DNA from: Cellulosimicrobium cellulans | GTDB taxonomy: Bacteria > Actinomycetota > Actinomycetes > Actinomycetales > Cellulomonadaceae | Assembly: GCF_006539945.1 (NCBI RefSeq) | Contig: NZ_BJNZ01000003.1 | Span: forward strand, 183,163 to 247,162 | Direction: 5' to 3' | Length of the DNA: 64,000 bases | Shown here: piece after piece, positions 8,259-15,115 of the stretch | How the letters are laid out: each line of letters opens with the position of its first letter | How positions within the stretch are numbered: position 1 is the stretch's first letter | Notes under the pieces: model-generated | The model's database searches: none | Told to the model about the DNA's origin: nothing | What the model saw: the letters and a program-made list of their open reading frames with translations, nothing else | Made by a program: the position numbers and the translations under genes

Positions 8259-9589
8259 CCACGCCCGCCCCCGCCGCGGGGACGTCGCCCGTCGGCGAGG
8301 AGCGCCACGCGTCGTGGCTCGAGCTCTTCTTCGACCTCGTCGTCGTCGCGGGCATCGGGATGCTCGCGCACCTGCTCCAGGAGGACCACGACGGCGGCGG
8401 GCTCGCCCTGTACGTCGTCGCGTACACGGCGTTCTGGCTCGTGTGGGCGTGCTTCACCACGTACGGTAACGTCGCGGGCGAGGACGCCCGGGCGCTGCCG
8501 ATCCTCACCGGGATGGCCGCGCTCGCCGTGATGATCGCCGCCGTGCCCGGCATCCACGACGAGCACGCGCAGGCGTTCGCCGTCGCGTACGTGGTGGGCC
8601 GCCTCGTCGCCGCGCGACCCTGGCGCCGCACGACCGTCGTCGTCGACCTGCCCGTGGTGCAGGCGCTGACCGGCGTCGTGCCGTGGATCGTGTCGTGGTG
8701 GTTCGACGGGCAGACCCGGTACACGCTGTGGGCCGTCGGCCTCGCGATCGACCTCCTCCTGCTCCTCACGCTCTCGGGCGAGCGCCTCGTGGAGCGAGCC
8801 CAGGAGCGTCTCGACGAGGTCCGCGAGCGCCGGGGTCGCGGACGCGGTGGCCGACGCGACCGGCCGGGGAGCGCCGCCCGGGGACGCGCGGGGCACGGGC
8901 CCGAGGGGCGTCCGCACGAGGAGCGCGGCCGCGGCGGACGGCGCGGTGGCGAGGACGTGGCGGGCGTACGGGGTCCCGACGTGCCGACGACGGTCGACGC
9001 GGCCGTGAGCGACGTCCCGCACCTCGGCGAACGGCTCGGCCTGTTCGTCATCATCGTGCTCGGCGAGGGCCTCATCCAGGCGATCGACGCCGCGAGCGAG
9101 GCCGAGTGGGACCGGACGCTCCTCGTGGCGGGTGCCGGGGCGTTCACGCTGCTCGTGGCCCTGTGGGCGCTGACCGTGCGGTCGGGCTACGCGGGCGTCG
9201 CGCTCCTGCGCCCGGCCGGCGTGCCGCCGCGGTCGGCATGGTTCCTGCACCTGGTGACCACGGGGGCGCTCGCGACGCTCGCGGGCGCGCTCGGCGGCGT
9301 CCTGGGCCACCCGGCGCGTGCCCTCGACCCCGGCGAGCTCGCGCTGCTCGTCGGGGCGTTCGCCGTGCACGGGCTCGTGTCCGCCGGGGTGCACGCCGCG
9401 CTGCGCGACGCGCGCACCGCCGTCCTGCTCGCCGTCCCGGTCGTGGTCGCCGGTGCGGTCGCGTGGCTCGCGGGCGGGACGATCTCGGCCGCAGGCCTGG
9501 TCTGGGTGCTGTCGGGTGCGCTGCTCGTGCAGCTCGCCCTCGCGGGCCGGGCCCGCGCGGCGCGCACGCCGGCCGGGGCGGGCACCTGA
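8255..9589 (+). CDS. LtrA-family (low temperature requirement A) membrane protein
   Basis: A polytopic membrane protein of 444 residues. It starts with the LtrA signature RHASWLELFFDLVVVAGIGML and has a second conserved block, HLGERLGLFVIIVLGEGLIQAI, after the central loop. LtrA proteins are multi-span proteins of unknown biochemical role. The ATG overlaps the kinase stop by 4 nt, so it belongs to the same operon. Residues about 190-250 are an Arg/Gly-rich stretch unlike the rest, with GGT, CGA, GGA and CGT codons that are otherwise rare here. A different frame has clean G/C-ending codons over this stretch, so two compensating one-base changes in the GGGG runs at 8832-8835 and 8970-8973 are possible. 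Confidence 0.82.
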   Translation: MTTPAPAAGTSPVGEERHASWLELFFDLVVVAGIGMLAHLLQEDHDGGGLALYVVAYTAFWLVWACFTTYGNVAGEDARALPILTGMAALAVMIAAVPGIHDEHAQAFAVAYVVGRLVAARPWRRTTVVVDLPVVQALTGVVPWIVSWWFDGQTRYTLWAVGLAIDLLLLLTLSGERLVERAQERLDEVRERRGRGRGGRRDRPGSAARGRAGHGPEGRPHEERGRGGRRGGEDVAGVRGPDVPTTVDAAVSDVPHLGERLGLFVIIVLGEGLIQAIDAASEAEWDRTLLVAGAGAFTLLVALWALTVRSGYAGVALLRPAGVPPRSAWFLHLVTTGALATLAGALGGVLGHPARALDPGELALLVGAFAVHGLVSAGVHAALRDARTAVLLAVPVVVAGAVAWLAGGTISAAGLVWVLSGALLVQLALAGRARAARTPAGAGT

Positions 9590-9712
9590 CGCCGGCGACC
9601 TGCCCGGGCAAAATCGTGGACGTCGGACGATCGCGGGCATAGCCTCGTGGCGTCCGGTCGAACCCGCCCGGACGCTCGACCACGACGACCGGTGAAGGAG
9701 AGGTGGACCCGC

Positions 9713-9763
9713 GTGCTGCACCAGTGGCCCACCGACCCGTCCCGAAGGGCGCTCCTCAGGTAG
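9713..9763 (+). CDS. Putative 16-residue leader peptide upstream of the HNH gene
   Basis: GTG 9713 to TAG 9761 encodes a short peptide, MLHQWPTDPSRRALLR. AAGGAGAGG lies about 8 nt upstream, a good ribosome binding site for an ORF with no other reason to have one. The stop codon lies at the start of the inverted repeat 9757-9782, and a second hairpin follows before the HNH start at 9889. This layout resembles attenuation leaders. The repeated Arg and Leu codons near the end could sense translation, but the trigger cannot be deduced. No homologue is recognised. Confidence 0.4.
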   Translation: MLHQWPTDPSRRALLR

Positions 9764-9822
9764 ACGACGCACGTCGTCCACCTGTCGAGCCGTCCTGGGG
9801 CACCGTCCTGGGGCGGCTCTCG
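9757..9822 (+). promoter_or_regulatory. Candidate attenuator hairpins between leader peptide and HNH gene
   Basis: The segment 9757-9782 forms an inverted repeat, AGGTAGACGACG paired with CGTCGTCCACCT around a 2-nt centre, and it contains the leader stop codon. At about 9790-9822, GAGCCG and CGGCTC flank a G/C-rich core with several G-U pairs and could form a second stem. No run of T follows, so intrinsic termination is not assured. The alternative is a structured 5' leader without attenuation. Confidence 0.35.
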
Positions 9823-9888
9823 TCGTCACACCCCAGGTCACGGGTCGCCACGGCCGCCACGGCCACCGACACGACAGGAGGCGCGACG

Positions 9889-10362
9889 ATGAGCGAGGTG
9901 GTCATCTACAACCTCGGCGGCAGCCAGGAGCTCGGCCGCGTGTCGTTGCGCCACGCGATCCGCATGCTGCACCGGCGCGTCGCCGAGGTGCTCGAGGCCG
10001 TCGAGGGCGAGACGTTCGGCCCCTACCAGCGGCCGCGCTCGGTCGCGCTCGTGCGGTACGTGCACGCGCGGTGGGTGTACGAGCGCCAGGGGCGCGTGCC
10101 GTACTCGCGCGCGGCGCTGCTGCGCCGCGACCGGTACCGCTGCGCGTACTGCGGCGGGACCGCGACGACCATGGACCACGTGGTCCCGCGCTGCCAGGGC
10201 GGGACGACGACGTGGCTCAACGCCGTCGCCGCGTGCGAGCCGTGCAACGCCGCCAAGGGCGGCCGCACCCCCGAGCAGGCGGGTCTGCGGCTGCTCAGAC
10301 GCCCGTTCGAGCCCGCGTTCCGCGACATCTACCCGTCGGCGCCCGCCCCGCGCAGACGCTGA
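9889..10362 (+). CDS. HNH endonuclease
   Basis: A 157-residue protein with a C-terminal zinc-stabilised HNH domain. The motifs are YRCAYCGG, then TTMDHVVPRCQGG with the catalytic DH, then LNAVAACEPCNAAKGGRTPEQ; the two CxxC pairs are intact. The N-terminal 75 residues are specific to this family. ATG 9889 is preceded by AGGAGG. Small HNH proteins of this type are common in actinobacteria and their role is unclear. A putative leader peptide lies upstream and two strong hairpins lie downstream. Confidence 0.85.
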   Translation: MSEVVIYNLGGSQELGRVSLRHAIRMLHRRVAEVLEAVEGETFGPYQRPRSVALVRYVHARWVYERQGRVPYSRAALLRRDRYRCAYCGGTATTMDHVVPRCQGGTTTWLNAVAACEPCNAAKGGRTPEQAGLRLLRRPFEPAFRDIYPSAPAPRRR

Positions 10363-10370
10363 CGGGTCCC

Positions 10371-10430
10371 CCGACCGGTCTCCCGGTCGGTCCCAGGCCG
10401 CCCGGCCGGTGGCGGTGACACCGGCCGGGC
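10371..10430 (+). terminator. Tandem hairpins downstream of the HNH gene
   Basis: Two perfect stems lie back to back. The first is CCGACCGG/CCGGTCGG with a TCTC loop at 10371-10390. The second is GCCCGGCCGGTG/CACCGGCCGGGC with a 7-nt loop at 10400-10430, followed by TT. They start 9 nt after the HNH stop and fit factor-independent terminators of GC-rich genomes, which often lack long T tracts. Confidence 0.65.
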
Positions 10431-10568
10431 TTCCCACGCCCGCGCCCCGCGTCCTGGGGGCGCGACGCCGTCGCCCGTCCGGGACCGGGTGGTGCGCCCT
10501 CCCTCCCGGTAGAGCCGGTCCGCGTCTCGCACCCACCTCGGGTCCCGGACCGCGCGAGGGAGACCACG

Positions 10569-11708
10569 ATGGCGAGGTTCCGGATCGGGACGTTCAACGT
10601 CGAGAACCTGTTCGAGCGCCCGCGCGCGATGGCGGGCCCCCTCACCGGCGGCAACGCGGTGCTGGCCGCGCACGCCCAGGTCAACGCGCTCATCGCCGAG
10701 GAGCAGTACGGCCCGGACGTGCGGGCGGAGATCCTGCAGCACCTGGAGACCCTGGGCCTGCTGCGCTCCGACTCGGCGGCGCTCGCGGTGCTGCGCCAGG
10801 TACGCGGCCGGCTCGTGCGGCGCACCGGTTCCCAGGCGGCGGGCACCGCGCGCACGGAGGTCGTCGCCACCGGGCGCGGCGACTGGGTCGGCTGGGTCGA
10901 CCTGGTCAAGGACCGGGTCGACGAGCTCGCCATGGCGCACACCGCCCGTGTCGTCGCCGACGTCGACGCCGACGTGCTGGCCGTCGTCGAGGCGGAGAGC
11001 CGGGTCGCGCTCAAGCACTTCACGGACGCGGGCGTCGTCACGCGCGCCGGTCGCCCGGTCTACCCCCACGTCATGGTCATCGACGGCAACGACGACCGCG
11101 GGATCGACGTCGGGCTGCTCACGACCCGCCCGTACCGGATCGGGGCCGTGCGCTCGCACGTCGACGACCGCGACTCGCGCGGGCGCCTGGTGTTCGGGCG
11201 CGACTGCCCGGAGTACGTCGTCGAGCTGCCCGGCGGCGGCACGCTCACCGTGCTGGTCAACCACTTCAAGTCCAAGGGCTACGGCACGCAGGCCGAGTCC
11301 GACGCGACCCGGCGCCGCCAGGCGACCCGCACCGCCGCGATCTACGCCGCGCTGCGCGCCCGCGGCGAGGAGCACGTCGTGGTCGTGGGCGACCTCAACG
11401 ACACGCCCGGGTCGACCCCGCTGCGACCGCTGCTCGAGCGGACCGACCTGCGCGACGTGAGCGAGCACCCCGCGTTCCGCGGCGACGGGAGGCCCGGCAC
11501 GTACGGCAACGGGACCGCGAGCCAGAAGATCGACTACGTGCTGCTGTCCCCCGCGCTGTTCGACCGCACCGTCGGCGGGTCGGTGTTCCGCATGGGCGTC
11601 TGGGGCGGCTCGAAGGGGACGTTGTTCCCCCACTACGACACGATGACGTCGGCGACGCACGCCGCCTCCGACCACGCCGCCCTCTACGCCGACGTGGACC
11701 TCGCCTGA
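10569..11708 (+). CDS. Endonuclease/exonuclease/phosphatase-family protein
   Basis: A 379-residue protein of the EEP (DNase I-like) superfamily. It begins RIGTFNVENLFERPRAM, then has the metal-binding glutamate region DADVLAVVEAESRVAL. Further on are FGRDCPEYVVEL, LVNHFKSKGYG, the catalytic VVGDLNDTPGSTPLRPLL and the C-terminal SDHAALYADVDL. These are the expected metal and catalytic positions. No signal peptide is seen, so it is probably cytoplasmic. The substrate (DNA, phosphodiester or other) is unknown. ATG 10569 follows GAGGGAG. Its 3' end overlaps the convergent kinase gene by 25 bp. Confidence 0.85.
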   Translation: MARFRIGTFNVENLFERPRAMAGPLTGGNAVLAAHAQVNALIAEEQYGPDVRAEILQHLETLGLLRSDSAALAVLRQVRGRLVRRTGSQAAGTARTEVVATGRGDWVGWVDLVKDRVDELAMAHTARVVADVDADVLAVVEAESRVALKHFTDAGVVTRAGRPVYPHVMVIDGNDDRGIDVGLLTTRPYRIGAVRSHVDDRDSRGRLVFGRDCPEYVVELPGGGTLTVLVNHFKSKGYGTQAESDATRRRQATRTAAIYAALRARGEEHVVVVGDLNDTPGSTPLRPLLERTDLRDVSEHPAFRGDGRPGTYGNGTASQKIDYVLLSPALFDRTVGGSVFRMGVWGGSKGTLFPHYDTMTSATHAASDHAALYADVDLA

Positions 11709-12409
11709 GGCACGGCGTCGAACGGGATCGCGCCGGACACGACGACGTCGGCGCGCGAGCGGGTCGACTCCACGAGGAGCGCGTTGCGCCCGTCGACCTC
11801 GTGCGCCCAGGCGGTCGCGGCCTCGACCGAGCGCCCGTGGCGCGTGTGCCGGTCGACGAGCCGGCGCTCGCGCTCCGCGCCGTCGCCGCTGCAGAACCAC
11901 GCCTCGTCGAGCAGGTCGCGCACCCCGTCCCACGGTGCCTCCGCCACCAAGAGATAGTTCCCCTCGACCACGACGACCGCGTGCGACGGCTCGACGGCGA
12001 TCTCCCCGGCCACGGGCTCGTCCACCTCGCGGTGGAACGACGGCGCGTACACGGTCCGGTCCTGCTCCTCGCGCACGCGGCGCAGCAGGGCGACGAAGCC
12101 GTCACCGTCGAACGTGTCGAGCGCGCCCTTGCGGTCGTGACGGTCGAGCCGGTCGAGCGTCGCGTTCGCGAGGTGGAACCCGTCCATCGGCAGGTGCACC
12201 GCCTCGGGTCCGATCGCCTCCACGAGCCGGGTCGCGAGCGTCGTCTTGCCCGCGCCGGGGCTGCCCGCGATCCCGACGACGACGCGCCCGCCGCCCGACC
12301 GCTCGCGGAGCGCGCGGACGCGCGCGAGGAGCGCGCCCGGGTCCGCGACCTCGGCGGACGGCTGCGCGGTTCCGGGCAAGAGATCCACGGCACCCCTCTC
12401 GACGGTCAT
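11684..12409 (-). CDS. Nucleoside/nucleotide kinase-family P-loop protein (uridine kinase/PanK-like)
   Basis: A 241-residue P-loop kinase with Walker A GIAGSPGAGKTTLATRL near residue 48. The substrate-site segment HLPMDGFHLANATLDRLDRHDRKGALDTF is typical of the uridine-kinase/pantothenate-kinase group, followed by YAPSFHREVDEPVAGEI and the Walker-B-like VVVVEGNYLLV. The family includes fructose, uridine and pantothenate kinases, and the substrate cannot be assigned here. It is convergent with the EEP gene, and the last 25 bp of both genes overlap. Confidence 0.8.
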   Translation of the reverse strand: MTVERGAVDLLPGTAQPSAEVADPGALLARVRALRERSGGGRVVVGIAGSPGAGKTTLATRLVEAIGPEAVHLPMDGFHLANATLDRLDRHDRKGALDTFDGDGFVALLRRVREEQDRTVYAPSFHREVDEPVAGEIAVEPSHAVVVVEGNYLLVAEAPWDGVRDLLDEAWFCSGDGAERERRLVDRHTRHGRSVEAATAWAHEVDGRNALLVESTRSRADVVVSGAIPFDAVPQARSTSA

Positions 12410-12534
12410 GCACCCAGTGTCTCGTGCCCACGGCTCGCGGGTCGGCGCCGCGACCGATGAGTCGACGGCGTGGGTCGGGTCTCACCCCACGACCCAGGAT
12501 CTCGGACGCAGGACCACGAACCCAGGAGGACGGC

Positions 12535-13113
12535 ATGGCCACGGTGGTCGCAGGAGCAGCGGTGTCGCTGGACGGCTACGTCCAGGACGCCGAGGGGAGC
12601 ATCGAGGCGCTGTACGCGGACTTCGAGGAGCTGACGAGCAGCGCGTACCTGCGGGAGCTCCAGGAGCGGACCGGCGCCGTCCTCATGGGCCGGCGCACGT
12701 ACGACATGGCACCGGACCCCGACGGCTACGCGGACGGCTACGAGTTCCAGGTGCCGATCTTCGTCGTCACTCACACGGCGCCTCCGGTCGTGCCGAAGCG
12801 CAACGAGCGGCTGTGGGTCACGTTCGTCACCGACGGCGTCGAGTCGGCGGTCCGGCAGGCCCGCGACGCCGCGGGCGAGCGCGACGTGACCTTCATCGGT
12901 GGGGCCGACGTCTTCCGCCAGCTCTGGGCTGCCGGGCTCGTCGACGAGCTCGCGGTGGAGGTCATGCCGGTCCTCCTCGGCGGCGGGGTCCGACTGTTCG
13001 ACGGCGAGGCGCCCGCGGCGCTGGAGAAGATGAGGGTCGACGAGCTCGGCGCGCGGACCGCGCTGCGCTACCGGGTCGTCCGGACGGCGGGTCCGACGGC
13101 CGGGCAGGCGTAG
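12535..13113 (+). CDS. Dihydrofolate reductase-like (RibD C-terminal) family protein
   Basis: A 192-residue protein of the RibD_C/DHFR fold. It has VAGAAVSLDGYVQDAEGS at the N-terminus, GAVLMGRRTYDM and the nucleotide-binding FIGGADVFRQLWAAGLVDEL, then VLLGGGVRLFDG. Members are NADPH-dependent reductases of mostly unknown substrate, and true folate reduction is unlikely to be its role. ATG 12535 follows AGGAGGA with 5 nt spacing. It lies alone between divergent and convergent neighbours. Confidence 0.82.
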   Translation: MATVVAGAAVSLDGYVQDAEGSIEALYADFEELTSSAYLRELQERTGAVLMGRRTYDMAPDPDGYADGYEFQVPIFVVTHTAPPVVPKRNERLWVTFVTDGVESAVRQARDAAGERDVTFIGGADVFRQLWAAGLVDELAVEVMPVLLGGGVRLFDGEAPAALEKMRVDELGARTALRYRVVRTAGPTAGQA

Positions 13114-13114
13114 C

Positions 13115-13900
13115 TCACGCGCTCGCCGGCACGAGCCCGTCCCGCGCTCCCTCGGACGGGCGGGCCGCGAGCGCCGCGACCGGGTCCCGCGCGAGGTCGG
13201 CGACCGGCAGCCCGGTCTCCCGGCTCAGCGCGCGCAGCAGGCCGGCGCGCGAGGCGTAGCCTGCGGCGTGGGCCGCGGCGTCGAGGTGCGACCCGCCGCG
13301 CAGCCGGGCGACGGCGACGTTGAGGTGGGCGCGCGTGCGCCAGCGTCCGAACGCGAGCCCGGTCTCCTCGACGAAGAGGCGCTGGACGTGCCGTGCGCTG
13401 GCGCGGCGCCGGTCGGCGAGCTCGTCGAGCGTCGCGACGCCCCTGCGTGCCTCCTCCGCCACGGCCCGCGCGACGGGGTGCACGGGCAGCCGCAGGACGA
13501 AGTAGTCGCCCGCGAGCCCTCGCAGGACGTCCTCGAGCGCGGCGCGGAAGGGTGCGACCTGCTCGGGCGTCGCCGGGGCCGCGCACAGGACCGCCGTGAG
13601 CACGGTGGTGAGCGCGGGCACGACGCCGAGGCGGTGGACGCGCGTCGGCGGCTCGACCCCGGGCGAGAGCACGGGGCCGAGCGCCATCGAGTCGCCCGGG
13701 AGGCGCATCGCGTGCGGGACGCGCGGGGCGAGCCAGAGGTTCTCGTGCGTCCGCAGGGTCAGCCGCGCACCCTCGACGACGAGCTCCGCGGTGCCGGCGA
13801 CGACGTGGACCAGGTGCGGCTCGTCGTGGGCGTGGGAGTCGTGCCCGAGGAAGCGGACGGAGTGCTCGGGGACGACGGCGCCCAGCGCGGTCGGCGTCAT
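13115..13900 (-). CDS. AraC-family transcriptional regulator
   Basis: A 261-residue regulator. The N-terminal cupin-like domain (DSHAHDEPHLVHVVAGTAEL, HENLWLAPRVPHAMRLPG) probably senses a small molecule. The C-terminal AraC-type double helix-turn-helix covers about residues 155-240 (TLDELADRRRASARHVQRLF, AAGYASRAGLLRALSRETG). It is transcribed away from the siderophore-uptake genes at 14072, and the shared intergenic region contains an iron box. It may regulate those genes in response to a ferri-siderophore; that is inference from position. Confidence 0.82.
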   Translation of the reverse strand: MTPTALGAVVPEHSVRFLGHDSHAHDEPHLVHVVAGTAELVVEGARLTLRTHENLWLAPRVPHAMRLPGDSMALGPVLSPGVEPPTRVHRLGVVPALTTVLTAVLCAAPATPEQVAPFRAALEDVLRGLAGDYFVLRLPVHPVARAVAEEARRGVATLDELADRRRASARHVQRLFVEETGLAFGRWRTRAHLNVAVARLRGGSHLDAAAHAAGYASRAGLLRALSRETGLPVADLARDPVAALAARPSEGARDGLVPASA

Positions 13901-13992
13901 GCGCCCTCCTCTCCCCCGGGCTCGCGGGTCCAGGTCGCCGTGTCGTGTTCGGGACGGGTCGTGTCATGTTCGGACGCGGTTCGTCCGCCAGG

Positions 13993-14011
13993 TGTGGTTA
14001 GCCTAACCTCG
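13993..14011. promoter_or_regulatory. Iron box (DtxR/IdeR operator) upstream of siderophore-uptake genes
   Basis: The core GGTTAGCCTAACC at 13996-14008 is a perfect palindrome and equals the centre of the DtxR/IdeR consensus TTAGGTTAGSCTAACCTAA. It lies about 60 nt upstream of the siderophore-binding lipoprotein gene and about 90 nt upstream of the AraC-type regulator, so it could repress either or both under iron-replete conditions. Confidence 0.8.
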
Positions 14012-14071
14012 CGAGGAGCGCCCCGGTACGCCGTGCGGCCCCCGCGTCCCTGCTGCCGAGTGTGAGGTTCC

Positions 14072-15115
14072 ATGCTGTCGTCACGTCGCCCCGCCCGCCG
14101 TCCCCTCGCCGCGCTGAGCGCGCTCGTCGCCGCCGCGACGCTCGTGCTGGCGGGCTGCTCCGCCGACACGACGCCGTCGGACGCGGGCGCCGAGCCGTCC
14201 GCGGAACCCGGCACGACCGCCGCCGAGACCGCCGCCGAGCGGGTCGTGACGACCGACCAGGGCGACGTCACCGTCCCCACCGACCCGCAGCGCGTCGTCG
14301 TGCTCAACCACGCCCTCGCCGGGTACCTCTACGCGCTCGACGTGCCGGTGCTCGCCACGGTCCCCGAGGTGACCGACGACCCGGACCCGGCGTTCTCCAC
14401 GTTCTGGGCCGAGGAGGCCGAGGCCGACGGCACCGAGCTCATCGAGTGGAGCGCCGACGGCTACAACCTCGAGGCGATCCTCGCGCTCGAGCCCGACCTC
14501 ATCGTGGGCGGCGGCTGGGGCTTCCCGCTCAAGCAGGCCACCGACGTCTACGACGGCCTGAGCCAGATCGCCCCGACCGTCCTCGTGAGCGGCACCTACA
14601 CGACCTGGCAGGAACAGTTCGCGTTCCTCGCCCAGGACGTGTTCGACGACGCCGCGACGTACGACGAGCTCGCCGCCGGGTACGACGCCCGCGTCGCCGA
14701 GGTCGCGGACGCGATCACCGTCCCCGAGGGCGAGACGGCGTTCCTCGCGCTGACGTCGGAGGGCAAGACGTTCGCGCTCATCGAGGGCGAGGCGCTGCCG
14801 AACACGTTCGCCGAGCTCGGCTTCGCGATCCAGCCGATCCAGGAGCAGACCGGCGCCGAGCCGTACACGCCCGGGGGCGACATGTTCGAGGTCTCGGCGG
14901 AGCAGGTGACGTCCGTGGTCACGGCGCCGAACGTGTTCGTCATCGGGTTCAACGGCGCGGAGATCGACTTCGACGCCCTCGCCGCCGACCCGGTGTACGC
15001 GGGCCTGCCGTCGTTCGCCGCCGGCACGGCCCACGAGCTGCCCACGTGGACGATCCGGGGGGACTACCACGAGGCCATGGCCCTGCTCGACGTCGTCGAG
15101 GAGCAGTTCTCCTGA
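14072..15115 (+). CDS. Iron-siderophore ABC transporter substrate-binding lipoprotein
   Basis: A 347-residue lipoprotein. The signal peptide ends in the lipobox VLAGC (cysteine 28), followed by a Ser/Thr/Ala/Glu-rich linker. The mature part is a periplasmic-binding-protein type 2 (FepB/FhuD-like) domain: TDPQRVVVLNHALAGYLYAL, AILALEPDLIVGGG, then GLPSFAAGTAHELPTW. It would bind ferri-siderophore outside the membrane. No permease or ATPase genes follow, so it must use a transporter encoded elsewhere. Its stop overlaps the next ATG by one base (TGATG). Confidence 0.88.
   Translation: MLSSRRPARRPLAALSALVAAATLVLAGCSADTTPSDAGAEPSAEPGTTAAETAAERVVTTDQGDVTVPTDPQRVVVLNHALAGYLYALDVPVLATVPEVTDDPDPAFSTFWAEEAEADGTELIEWSADGYNLEAILALEPDLIVGGGWGFPLKQATDVYDGLSQIAPTVLVSGTYTTWQEQFAFLAQDVFDDAATYDELAAGYDARVAEVADAITVPEGETAFLALTSEGKTFALIEGEALPNTFAELGFAIQPIQEQTGAEPYTPGGDMFEVSAEQVTSVVTAPNVFVIGFNGAEIDFDALAADPVYAGLPSFAAGTAHELPTWTIRGDYHEAMALLDVVEEQFS

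Noticed and set aside
5348..9589. A 1413-codon plus-strand frame covering the flavoprotein and kinase genes
   Set aside because: Only its end (from 8255) is a real gene, the LtrA-like protein. The first 970 codons are Arg/Ala/Pro-rich shadow of genes in another frame, caused by few stop codons at this GC content.
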